From contig NC_063017.1 in NCBI RefSeq assembly GCF_020509005.1, forward strand, positions 2,914,001-2,978,000: DNA of 64,000 nucleotides, in the 5' to 3' direction. A program made the position numbers and the translations under genes. The DNA is from Fulvia fulva (Eukaryota; Ascomycota; Dothideomycetes; Mycosphaerellales; Mycosphaerellaceae). Within the stretch, counting starts at the first letter, position 1; each line of letters starts with the position of its first letter. Positions 22,004 to 33,727 of the stretch are shown piece after piece. The notes under the pieces were generated by a model, which ran no database searches, was not told where the DNA came from, and worked only from the letters and a program-made list of their open reading frames with translations.

Positions 22004-25000
22004 TAGAAGGCGTATAGTTACTAATAGGAAGAGCTATAGTACCGGTACCGTTAAAGGGAGGTCGTACGACTATAGTTACCTAAGGTACTAGGTCTATACT
22101 ATATATATCTACTTTAGGTCTTATATCGCGTAACGTGTTATTCGGGATCTAACTAGGGAGCGGATAAAAGTTAACCGGTATAGACTTTGCTAGGTTATTA
22201 TACTAGAAGTCTATAACTACCTTCGGTATATCTTTATATACTACGCCCGCGGGCTCCTAAGTAGACTTACTTTCTAAATATCTCTACTACTTTACTAGTA
22301 TAGTAATGCTTCTGCCCTTCGGCTTTAAATCTAGAATATACTTAATCTCCTACGTTTTGAACGTATTGCCTATATTATCTATAACCTTAATTAGCGGGAG
22401 ACGTATATTATCCTCGGGATGCGCCGGTCGTAGAAGGTTTACGTAGAACGAGTTATATACTCGTATACGGGTCTTGTCGAGGTTGACTCTATATACGTTC
22501 TGTCCTAGTATAGCGGTAATAGTAACCGGTTCGTACTACTTTACGTCGAGCTTCTTAGATAGTCGCGATGACTTCTAGTTCTTAGTATTAATATAGACGC
22601 GGTCGCCTTCCTAGTATTTAGGCGGTACGGTACGGTATATATTTATATTATTAGCTTATAGGGCTTAATTATAACGGAGGTACTCGTATAGGTGCTTATA
22701 GAAGTCCTTTATCTACTATACGAAGCGCTCCGCTTTCTTAGTACTAATACGTTACTTAGTAGGTATAAGGCGCCTCGGTAAGTTACTATTAAAGTTACTA
22801 GTACGCGGATTACGGCTACGCTCGGCGAAGAATAGCGAAATACCTATAGCTTCGGTAATATAGTTATTCTTTACGAATTTAGTAAGTAGTAGCTAATCTA
22901 CCTAATCGTTATAAGCGTAGTTAGTAAAGGTACGGAGATACTTCTCTATCTCCTTATTCGTATTCTTAGATTAGCCGTCCGTTTTAGGATAGAAGGCGGT
23001 AGATAGTTTATAATCTACGCCGACGAGCTCGTAGAGCCTACGCTAGAAAGCAGAAAGCTATTAGCTGCCCCTATTAATCACAATCGATAGAGGTAGGCCG
23101 TAGAGACGGTAGTAGTCTAGTACGAAGATATACGTAATATATTCTACGGTCATCTCCTTTACTAGGATTATATAGGGGCCCTTACTTATACGGTTAGTAA
23201 TAGTTAAAACATCCGTATATATTATACCGTCGTAGCTACCCGTACTTTCTAGTAAGCTAACTACGAAGTCTATTACGATCTTATTCTAGAGCTTAAAGGG
23301 AATTAGTAGTAGTTTTAGTAGCCTAGGGTATTACGTCTACGAGGGTTTCGATAAGCGGTATTTATAGTACTTAAAGATATTATTACGGACGTATTACGAT
23401 AGACTAGGCTAGACGAAGTCTCTAGTAATAAGCTCGTAGGTCTTCGCTCGTCTAGGGTAGCTAGCGGAAGGTATACTATAGTAAGCCTAGAATACCTTAA
23501 AGCGTAGATTAGGTATATCTGGAACAAAAACGTTATAGCCGCCGTATCTATTCTTAATATATATCAATCCGCCTATAGCTACGGCATTAGTATCGTCTAT
23601 ACGGTATCGCCTTAGGAGCTAATATAGTTCTCTAGTATCTAGCTACCGTAACACTTATTATATCTCTAGTTTATTATAGGCTATACGTACTTCTATTATT
23701 AGGTTATTGTCTTATCGCCCGGAGCGAATTTCTATAGGTAAGATGTTAAGAAAGCGATATTTAGGTAGTAGCGTTTATTCTTAGTACTATCGCCGTAGGT
23801 CGTTATTACTAGCTAGAAGAGAATTTCCTTTATACTATTACTACGGATCGATAGAGACGTCGATCCTAGTCGAATCGGCGCTATCGCTAAACACGACACA
23901 TTCGAAAGCCCTTATTAAGGCTATTCTAACAATCTATAAAGTAGGCTACTACCCCTAGAATCAAGGGAGTTCTACCTTATTTAAGTTAGATAGCTTGAAG
24001 TTCTCTTTACCCTATTTCTTTAGCTCTATAGCCCTAAACGCCGCGGAGGTGCCTAGCTATATTAGGCAACTCCTAGGCAATAGTAGCCTAGGCTACGGCA
24101 CTACCGGCACCTACGGCTCTATAGGCGAAGCTCCCCTAAGACAACTAGTAGCAACTTATAGAGGACGTAAAAAGTATAGAGACTAACGATCAGCTCCCTT
24201 ACCGGTTTCTATAGGTAATGATTACTTAGCTACGTACGACGCTAGTACTACCGTATCACCGAGAGTAATAAGAAATAAGGACAACGTCTTAGGCGATTAA
24301 TAAGGCCACCCGGAGTTAACACCCCTATAGCTAGGCATCGGTCGCGGCTTTAATACTAGGCCCCCGCCTAACGTACGATATATTTACAATCCGTATTATA
24401 GTGAAGGAAGACTAGGCCGAAGTAGCGAAGCTATCGAATAAGGAGCTTGCCTAGCGAATTAATCAACTAGGGGTGGTCGTAGTGAACTAATAGTCTAACG
24501 GCACTCTATAGATCTATACTAGCTCGACTACTACTAGGAGGTACCTAGAGGTATAGCTATAGTAGGCATCTAAGGTTACGGTATTAGTAAAGGTCTTAAC
24601 GAAGTAATTTACGATCCTAGTCTACGATATACCTAAGGAGTTCGACCTAACTAACCAAGGTCACCTACGTACTCTCTAAGAGGACAACCCGGTTACTCTT
24701 AACTCTCTAATCTAGAAGGCGACTTGGCTCTATAGGAAATAGCTAGAAGGCAAGAAGGCCTCGGTGCTAATAGTATAGCTATAAGACGCGAAAGCGGCGG
24801 ATCTAGCGATAGAACAAGGCCTGATCTAGTAATATAGCCTTAAGATAGTAGAAAAGTACTCCTTATCCTTCCGTGTCCTCTAATACTTTAAATACTAACA
24901 GTATAGACACCAAACCTATACGTATATAAACAAGTAGGCCTACTCGAACTATATAGGAGACTATATATCTAGGGACTATATATCGGCTACGAGGCGGTAC

Positions 25001-28000
25001 GCGAACTGTCCGGGATACTACCTATCGTATAGCGCGGAATGCCCGTAGCGGAAACTAGCGAAAAACAAGGCAATTATACACAGAACCGTCGCCCTAAGAT
25101 TCTACGGCGACCGTAAGGCTAGTCTATACCGGAACTAGCTAGCGGCGGTCGGGTATAAGCGCCCTAGGGCCGAGAATAATATAAAGGATATATAACCTAG
25201 GGCGTACGGGAGGCCACCTACTCTACTAGTTACGGCGAGGGAATCTAACTAGGCCCGGCTCCCCTTTAGTATATAACTAATACGCGTAGACTAGGACGCG
25301 CTAGGTAGTAGTATATAGGATATTATAGAGGAAATAATTATCGATAATAATAACTAGCCTCGATACGCTTAGCGTTATCTAGTATAACGTTTAACTATAG
25401 TAAGGATATAGTATAGAACTATTTCCTATATAAGGCGGACCTATATATCTACTATCTAGAACCATTTCCTATACGAGGCGGACCTACGCGTCCACTACGT
25501 CCTTACAATCTAGGAGCTATAGATTAACCCGTACTATAAGAGACTAACGACCTACAAGTTACTAGGCTATATGACATGCCTACGAGGCGACGGTAGACCC
25601 CGTACGTACTTCTATATTAGTAAGGACATACTAGAATCCGACTAGGAGGTAGTGTACTACGTAGACGAAGAAGGCGGGGGCGATATTACCTCCCTCTACG
25701 TAGGTAGTACCTAGATATACAACCTATATATACAACCGCTAGCCTCGAGGTCTAGCCGCGACCTTAGGGTCGATAGACACCTAGATAGTACGCTTAAGAG
25801 ACAAGGCTACTATATTGTAGTAGGAGACTTTAATATATACTACCCTTCCTAGGAAAGCCTTATATAGCCGTACCCTATAGCCGACGAAGTACTCGACTTA
25901 ATAGCGAGTAACGTAATTGCCCTTAATACCCCGAAGGACCTAGGTACCTAGAAGAGAGGGGGACTCTAAGGCACGATCGACCTCTCCTAGATCTCGGATA
26001 GCTACTACTATATAGTAACCTACTATAGGATCGAACATAAACTCGAGGCGTCGTTAGACTATATACTAGTTAGGACCTCTATTACGATATAGATACAATA
26101 TATACTAGCGAGAACCCCTAAGCTAAACTAGGGAAAGGCCCTCTAGGCTAATATCTAGGTATACCTCGACGACTCCGAGAGGCTAGTCTAGATCGCGTAG
26201 TAGTAATACAATAGTAAAGACGAGATAGACGAGGCAGTCTAAAGGTTAATAGACGAAATAAGAAAAGCGACCTTACTCTACGTTCCGCTTACCTAACTAA
26301 CGACATAGTCTAAACTATACTAGACGCCGAAGTATACTACAATAGTAAGAGAAGCAAGGAGAGCCCGCCGGGTATAGACGAGTAGCTATAGCGAGGAGGC
26401 CTAGAACGTATATAGGGAGGTAGACTAACATAAGAAAGCTACGATATAGAGGGAGAAAGCAGTCGGCTAGAGAGCTATAGTAGAAGAAATTGCCGACAAG
26501 CTAGCGAGGATATAGAAGCTAGCGAGATAGGCCCGATAGGACCCTATATAGGGCCCCTCCTTCTCTATCCTAGCGCTATAATCGCCTAGTAGCCCGGTTA
26601 GCGACCCCGAGGCTAAGGCGCGTCTACTAGCTAGTAAGTTCTTCCCGCTCCTAGTCGAGGCTAATCTAAGCGACATAAATAGCTCTACTCCCCTAGCCCC
26701 TAGTATAGCGGTCTAATAGAATGTGTCCGAGGGAGATATTACCGCTATACTTAGGAAGTTACCGGCGAAGAAAGCCCCGGGGCCGGATAGGATCCTAAAC
26801 GAACTACTAAAGAAGTATAGAGATCAACTAGCCCTAGTAGTCGTAGCGATCTTTAACGCCTACCTATAGACCGGATACTATCTAATAGTATTTAAATAAT
26901 CGACTATAGTAGTCCTACGTAAGCCGTAAAAGGAAGACTATACGTAGGTAAAGTCGTACCGCCTAATTACGCTCCTTAATACTCTTAGGAAGGCGCTTAA
27001 GAAGCTAGTTATAACGAGACTCTCCAAGGCGGTAGAGGTATACTCCCTACTCCCGGACACCTAGATAGGTACGCGCCTATAGCGATCGGCGCTATCCGTA
27101 ATAGAACTTATTACCTCTTAGGTAAAGGCTATCTAGTATAGAAATAGGGACAAGGTAGCGTCCTTACTTAGTCTAGATATATCGGGAGCCTTTGACTACG
27201 TATTATATCCGCGGCTACTCTATATCCTAAGGTCGAAAGGACTCCCTAAGTAGCTTATTAACTTCGTACGGTCCTACCTCTAAAACCGTAGTACGTCGAT
27301 CCTAGTCGGTTAGTATAAAAGCCTATTTTAAGTAGTCTATACTAGAATACCGTAAGGCTTAACGCTAGTACCTATCCTATTTCTCTTCTTTATAGCGACG
27401 CTACTCCTAGCCCTAGAATCCTAGAGTACCGCTACGAGCGGCTTCGTAGACGATACAAATATCCTAGCGTAGTCGTCCTCGACTAAGGAGAACTATAGGT
27501 TACTAGAAGAGAAGTATAAGATCTACGAGGACTAGGCTAGGAGGTATAGGGCTCGGTTTACCCTAGAAAAGTACAATCTAATACACTTTACGCGCCGGCT
27601 ACGGTTCTATAATATATAAGCTTCTATCTAGATATAGAGGTATACGACTAACCCGGTAAACTAGCTTAGGATCCTCGGACTATAGGTAGACCCGGCGCTA
27701 CGGTAGAGGAAGTACGTATAGGTAATATTACGGAAAGCTAAATAGAATATAGTATTATACTAGAGGCTTACTATGTCTATATAGGGGGTAGACTTTCGGT
27801 AGTTACGACTTCTATATACGGCTATTATACGGCTAGTCCTTACCTATAGTAGCTAAGTATAGTCCTTAGGCGAGAGGGCCTACCTATTAAAGGGACTCGT
27901 CGCGCTATTAGCAAAGATCTAAAACTAATGCCTAAGGAAGGTCACCGGGGTATATAAGTCGATACTAATAAGGATACTTAAGTACGAGACCGCTATACCG

Positions 28001-29537
28001 CCGATCGACCTATATATCTAGGGACTACGGACCTCCTACTTAGGCAAGTCGGCATAGTACCTAGTATAGAAGGTTATTGCTAGTATAGTCGTAAGGGCCC
28101 GCGAATCAGTACTAGCGTATAAGGGCATTCGACCCGGAAACGAGCCGAACTACCGGGTAAGGGACGAATAGCTAGTAATATAATAGGAAGGTAAGAAATC
28201 GTTTGTAGAGCAACTATAGAAAGAGAGGTGGAACAACTAGGTTATAGGGTATAGTAGACGCCCTTAGCTAGCGGGACAACCTAAGGAATAGTTAGCTACA
28301 AAATCCGCGGTTAAGCACCCCCCGAAGCTTATCTACTACCGCCTTACGAGGGCATAGAGTAGTATAGTAACCTAACTACGAAGCGAACACATCGGCCTCT
28401 AGGGGTACCTATTATAGAGGAAGGTTCTAGAATATACGAATACTAGCTACCCCTACGGCTATCGCTCCTAGAACGTACGGTACGTACTCCTCGTCTATCC
28501 GAGGTGGTCGCTAGGAAGGGGGGAGTAGATAGCAAAGGCGAGGAACCGGACGATTAGGGCACTTCTTAATAACGCTAAGGACCTACGGCGTATTACGAAC
28601 TAGATACTAGAGAAGGGCTAGCTAGAACAGTACCGCCTAGCAGGAGTAGTATAGGAAGAGAGGACACGACGTAGCGCGACGAGACTAGCTAGTAGCGGGG
28701 GCTAACGGGGTAGTGACATAGACTACGTACGTTTAGAGGGAAAGCTAAACTAGATAAGGAGTAGTCGGGGGCGGGAAGGGTTTTCACCTATTTGGGTTTC
28801 CCTTTTTATATAACAATAGATATATACCTATATAGGCCGAGTAGGGTCCTAGAACAGGGGAATAACAAATCTATCTATCTATCTATCTATCTATTACTAG
28901 CTAGAATGTCTTACGGACAACGAGTAAGCGTATCGGGCTTAATATTACTTTTACTAGGGATGTATACGATCTTAAAGTAGAACTATAATAAGAATTTAGA
29001 CTAGCGTACCTACCGGCGGTTTAGTACCTTCGTACTTATAAACTATTCTAGGTTCTTATAATTAGAGTATACGAGGATAGGCTTACCGCTCTCGTCGGTA
29101 AGGTACTCGAATTCGGTCTTATTACCGTCGATATCCCTAGATATAAGCTCCGGTTTCTACTCCTTAAACGCCTTAACGATAGCGAGTAACTCCTTATTAT
29201 AGATATTATAGTTATATTCCTATAGTAATATCTTCTTTAATATAAATGTAACCGGGCGCTAAATGCTATTATTACCCTTTTACAATATAATAGTAGCCGT
29301 AACGAAATCCGATACGTCCCTTTTAAGTTTAGTTTCTCTACTAGCTACGAAATACGCGAGTACGATATTATCTTCTATAAAGGCTGACTTTATACGGTCG
29401 AAGGCTTACTAATAGGTATTATCTTATAGCTAAGGTACGTCCTTCTTAGTAAGTTATAATATAGGATACGCGATACCTAAGTAGTTACAAATAAACCTAC
29501 GATAGAAGTTATAGAATCCTAGGAATAACAAGATGTC
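22004..29537 (-). mobile_element. Gypsy X, C-terminal half of pol (RIP-mutated), interrupted by LINE B
   Basis: On the minus strand this reads, from right to left: the end of the reverse transcriptase (starting at DIL near 29,537), RNase H (about 28,990-29,450), then left of LINE B the integrase (about 22,850-23,250) and the pol C-terminus (about 22,400-22,600), where a block such as LDKTRIRVYNSFYVNLLRP is legible. It matches the gypsy sequence at 62,300-63,400. It ends at 29,537, where the LTR of gypsy Y begins. The N-terminal side of X lies at 56,391-56,776 on the other strand. No LTR of X was found at its left end, next to the Fot1-like terminus. Confidence 0.75.
23819..28892 (+). mobile_element. 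LINE B: full-length, heavily RIP-mutated non-LTR retrotransposon
   Basis: A 5.07-kb insertion in gypsy X, flanked by a 14-bp duplication ATTACTAGCTAGAA (23805-23818 and 28893-28906) and ending in an ATCT tail. Legible parts in order are an ORF1 with Cys-rich knuckle remains (about 24,880-25,070), an AP-type endonuclease (about 25,380-26,100, with GDFNIYYPS and GTIDLS), a reverse transcriptase (about 26,740-27,600, with SGFVDDTNILA near 27,440) and a C-terminal region to about 28,640. Stops replace Trp and Gln throughout. Two imperfect ~42-bp direct repeats sit at about 25,411-25,490. The family is related to but distinct from LINEs A, D and E. Confidence 0.8.
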
Positions 29538-29695
29538 TATTACGGCCCTAGGCCTAGCGAATGTCTAGCTAGTACGTGGGTCACGTGACCGCGCGTCACT
29601 AGCGCGCCTCGGATATATATAACCTCGGTGTAAATCGCGCTCCTCTTTCCTACGTACCTAGCTACTTTATATTAATACAATTATAAACCGTTATA
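29538..29695 (+). repeat. 5' LTR of gypsy Y (158 bp)
   Basis: It starts TATTACGGCC (from TG by RIP) and ends CCGTTATA. It contains a perfect 12-bp palindrome GGTCACGTGACC (29579-29590) and a TATA-like ATATATATAA. The variant GCGAATGTCTAGCTAGTACG pairs it with the inverted LTR at 56777-56937, not with the Z LTRs. Confidence 0.8.
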
Positions 29696-30340
29696 CTTAG
29701 CTAGGTCTCTATATCCGTAGAAGAGCTACGACGGGATCTATAAGAGCGTAGATTATTAATAATAACCGTAATAAGAGATTACGGCGTACGACAAAAAAAC
29801 GCGCGACTCGGTATAAGAGACTACTATAGGCTAAGTAGTACCTAATATAGTACGACCCTAAGGATAGCGAGGCTCGCTACTAGCTATATAACTAGTAGTA
29901 TAGCGCGAGTCTATATTTAATATATAGACTTAAGGATAAACGTAAGAGTAGTAGTAGACTACCGACGGCGCTATATAGTAGAAACTCGAGAACTTATAGC
30001 GCCTAGTTACTAATCTACCTAGTAAGTTCAACTTATACGACCTTCTAAATAACGACGAGATCTAAGATAAGAACGGCGTTACTATAGCGGTAGTCGACTA
30101 CGACGACGACGGCGCGACTAAGGAAGGTAAGGGCGAGGATATATAGATAGATAGATGATTCATTTACCCGTTGTGGTGCCCTCCGGCCCATGCGGGTTTA
30201 TGTCTATATATGTTACTGCATAAGGTAGGAAACCTATTCCTAGGTAAAAACCTCCTCTCCTTCTCTAATAGCTTCCTTGCCATGAGTTCTCAGTTTTCCT
30301 TCCATTAGGGTGCACTAGTGTCATGGTGGTTAGCCTCTGA

Positions 30341-33300
30341 CTACCTTGTCTGCAACCCTAGAGTTGTCCCCCTCTTCCTGCTCTCCTCCTCCTTCTTTCT
30401 CTCCTCAATCCATCTCTCTGTTTCCCTAGTAAGAGAGAACTGCTCCAAAAATCCTTGGTGGATGATCCACCTTGTAATTCTCTGGAGGTCTCCCTTATTG
30501 CTGATCATGGCTTGGAAGTTTCTGTTCCTTGCCCTTGCCCTCCATTCACCTCTCCCTGTACTCCATTCTTTGCAAACCAGAAGTCTATGTTCGACATTCT
30601 GGGACCGGTAGCCGCATGGGCAACTCTTGTCTTCGATACCTGGGACTTTTCTCTGATGCAGGTATGCCCTGACTCCGATGTGTTCAGAGCGGATTTGTAT
30701 TGCTATGCTTGCTTCTGACCTGGTCAGGTCTGAGTACAGTAGGTAGTTGTGGCTACCAAACTGTTGGAGTGCCTTTGGGGTTCCTGGCCTCTGTGGGGTT
30801 CTTGTCCATTCAGTCTTCCAGAGGAGTCCTGCCATCCTTTCAGCTAGAGACTGTTGCTTCTTCCCTTGGCTGGCTGCTGATCCTCTCCCTTGAGCCCTTC
30901 TGTCCTGTTCCTGCTGGGCTAGGTGCAGCTGTTCTGTTAGTTCTTTGAACTTCTGCAGGTCCTGCTGCTTCTGTGGGGCTGGATTGGGTCTTGCTTGTCT
31001 GTGCCTTCTTGTGCACTGGCTCCTGATTTTGTTGACTGCCTTCTGGATTACTAGCTGGGCTGGGTATGCAGACGTCTTTCCTGCATACTGGTATCTCAAC
31101 CCTTGAAGGTAGAGCTTGGCTGGTGGGGAGCCAGACTCCATTTCGACCACCCTTGTTGGAGTTGACTTGTATGCTCCAAGCACCTTTTTCAGACAGGAGG
31201 CTTGGGCTCTGCTGATGGGATCTGCAATTCTCTTTGGGATCTTGTCTTGGGCTGACCAGATCTGGGCTCCATATAGCATGGCTGGCTTCACAATGGCCTT
31301 GTACATAACCTTTGCTTTCGCAAATGTGGCTCCCCATGTGGAGGCTGTAAGCCTGTCAATTGATTGCCTGTTGTTGTCTGCTCTTGCCTGTGCTTTCTTG
31401 ACCTGTGGTCCCCAGCTGAGCTTTGGATCCATCCATATTCCTAGCACCCTTAATTCACTTGAGGGTTCTGTTGTGTGTCCCTGAATAGTGATTGGGGCTT
31501 GCATATTGTGTCTGTTTCTGGCTCTACTGAAGTGGATGAGTTGATACTTCTCTGGGGCAAATCTGGCTCCATGTTTCCTGGCCCATTCCTCGCATTCCTT
31601 GTGTTTCTTCTGCAAGATTCTGCAGTTCTCTTCTGTGCTGTCTGACCAGGCTAGGATGTTTGTGTCATCTACAAACCCTGAGGCTGATGTGTTTCTGGAG
31701 TTTAGCTTTGCTGGCAGGTCTGCCATAAAGAGGAGAAACAGGATTGGAGACATTGTTGATCCCTGTGGGATTCCTGTCTCTGTAGGCATGCTGTCAGATT
31801 TGTATCTGCCCAGTCTTAGTCTTGTGGTTCTGCCTCTGAGGAAGGACTGGATAAACTGGACTGTCCAGTTAGGGATAGCCTTCTGTTTCAGGATGTGGAT
31901 CAGCCTCTGGTGTGAGACATTGTCAAAGGCTCCTGATATGTCTAGTGAGAGGAGTGTGGCTGCTTTGTTGTTCCCAAAGTGCCATAGGGTCTTGATCTGC
32001 TCTGTGATAAGTTCCACAGCTGTTAGTGTTGATCTTTGTTTCCTGCCTCCCATCTGTTCTTCAGGAAGGATTCCATGTTCTTCAGCTAGGTTTGTCAGCC
32101 TTTCTGCTATGATCTTTTCCAGGAGTTTGCCTAGTGTGTTGAGCAAGGCAATAGGTCTGTATGCCTTTAGCTTTGTGTAGTCCTCTTTCTGTGGTTTTCT
32201 CAAGACCACAGTCAGTGACTCCTTGAAGTGTTTAGGGCAGTGTCCTTGGGCCATGCACTGTGAAAAGATGTTTGACAGTGCAGGGGAGATCTGGTCCTTG
32301 CATGTCTTAATGAACAAGTTTGGAATCCCATCTGGTCCTGGGGCCTTGTTTCCTGAGAGTCTCTTAATGATGCTCTTGATCTCTCCCTCTCCCACTGTGC
32401 AGGATTGCTCTAGTGGTGTTGGATACACACTGCCCTCCAGATCCTGCAGGTCAGCTTCTACCTGTGTGCCAAAGAAATGTTTCCCCAATGCCTGTGCCTT
32501 TCCTGGGAGAGTGTGTTGGATTACTCCTTCCTGGTCTTCAATGTTTGGAAACTGGGGCAGCATGTTTCTGTCCTGTGTGGGTTGTCTTGCCCACTTTGCT
32601 AGTTTCCACATCTTCTCAGGATTCTGGGTAATGGATCCAACTGTTGACCTCCACTCCAGCATCTTGTCCCTCTTGATCTGGGCCTTCTTGTCTCTGGTTG
32701 CCTGGTTGTATCTGTCCCATGCTTCCTGGGAGTGGCTCTGGGTAAGGGCTCTCCTGGCCTGCCTGGCTGCCTTGACCTTCTCTGAGCATTCCTTTGTCCA
32801 GAATGGCTTCTGGTACAGTGACTGTTTCTTTTCTCTGGTGTGGGCTGCCGCAGTTTCCTGCATTGTTCTAACCAGTTCTGCCACTGCTTGGTCTATGTCT
32901 AAGGCTGTTTCCAGTCTCCTGGTCTCTAGTCCAGCTAGCTTCTGTTCCAGGTCTTGTCTGATCTGTTCCCAGTTGGCTGCCTTCCAGGCCAGCTGAGGTT
33001 CTAGGTCTCCTTCCTGCTGTGTCTGTGTTTCAAACTCCACCTAAATTGGGAGGTGATCTGATGAGGACTCCAAGTCCTGGTTAACCCAGCATCTGGTGAC
33101 CTTCTGCTGCAGGTCATGTGATGCAAAGCACAGGTCAATGGTGCTTGAGCTTGCTCTCTGTGACCAGGTAGTTAGGCCCTTTGGGGTAACTAGGTGCATG
33201 TTGTTGCTTTGGGTAGTGGAGAGGAGTCTGTTAGCTAGGAAGTGATGGGCAGGTGCAAAGTCTGATCCCCATGTAGGATGGTGCAAGTTGAAGTCTCCCA

Positions 33301-33727
33301 GCACGATGTGTTGGGAGTCACTCTGCAGGATGTCTGGCAGCTGTTGTAGTGTGCCCAGCTGGGTGCTGCTTCTGGAGCTGGGGGGTGGGTTGTATACACT
33401 GTGGATGTGGATGCTGCCTTGGTTGGTGTTGAGTCTGACTGAGGTGATGTCTCCCCCTTCCTGTTGGATTTGTTCCCAGCTGTCTGTTGCCATCTCTTTG
33501 CTGATGTACATGCATGTTCTAGGGGTGCCTTGTTTGGCTAGGAGTGTGTGATACCTTGGGTCGTTAGCAGTAGATGGTCTGTTAGATTTGCTGTTGATCC
33601 AAGGTTCCTGGACTGCAATAACTAGGTGTTTCTTTGGGTCCAGTGCTTGGAGAAAGCTTCTCTGGACCTTGTGCTGGCTTTTGTTGACGTTGTACTGGAT
33701 AGTGGTAAGATTAGGTGTCTCAATCAT
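30341..33727 (-). pseudogene. LINE C ORF2: endonuclease and reverse transcriptase, one in-frame stop
   Basis: The frame spans about 1128 codons with a single TAG at 33,041-33,043 (codon 229), between endonuclease and RT. Codons 1-228 are an AP-type endonuclease with QYNVNKS, QEPWIN, GDFNLHHPTWG, STIDLCFAS and SSDHLPI. After the stop, the RT region has TVVLRKPQKEDY, YRPIALLNTLGKLLEK, LDISGAFDNVSH, GIPQGSTMSPILF and the catalytic FVDD (Asp codons at 31664-31669). The C-terminus carries a Cys/His motif (CPCGY...HRLLVC). No RNase H domain is visible. As it stands ORF2 would be cut short, unless the stop is read through or the second part restarts. RIP of a single CpA would explain the TAG. Confidence 0.88.

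Noticed and set aside
28870..28893. Direct repeats ATCT as a CRISPR-like or satellite array
   Set aside because: It is a simple 4-bp tail at the 3' end of a LINE. There are no spacers, and the organism is a eukaryote.
30455..32996. Plus-strand open frames of 80-260 codons opposite LINE C ORF2
   Set aside because: They are antisense shadows of the intact minus-strand ORF2. Their composition (Cys, Leu, Ser-rich) reflects antisense reading and no family is recognisable.
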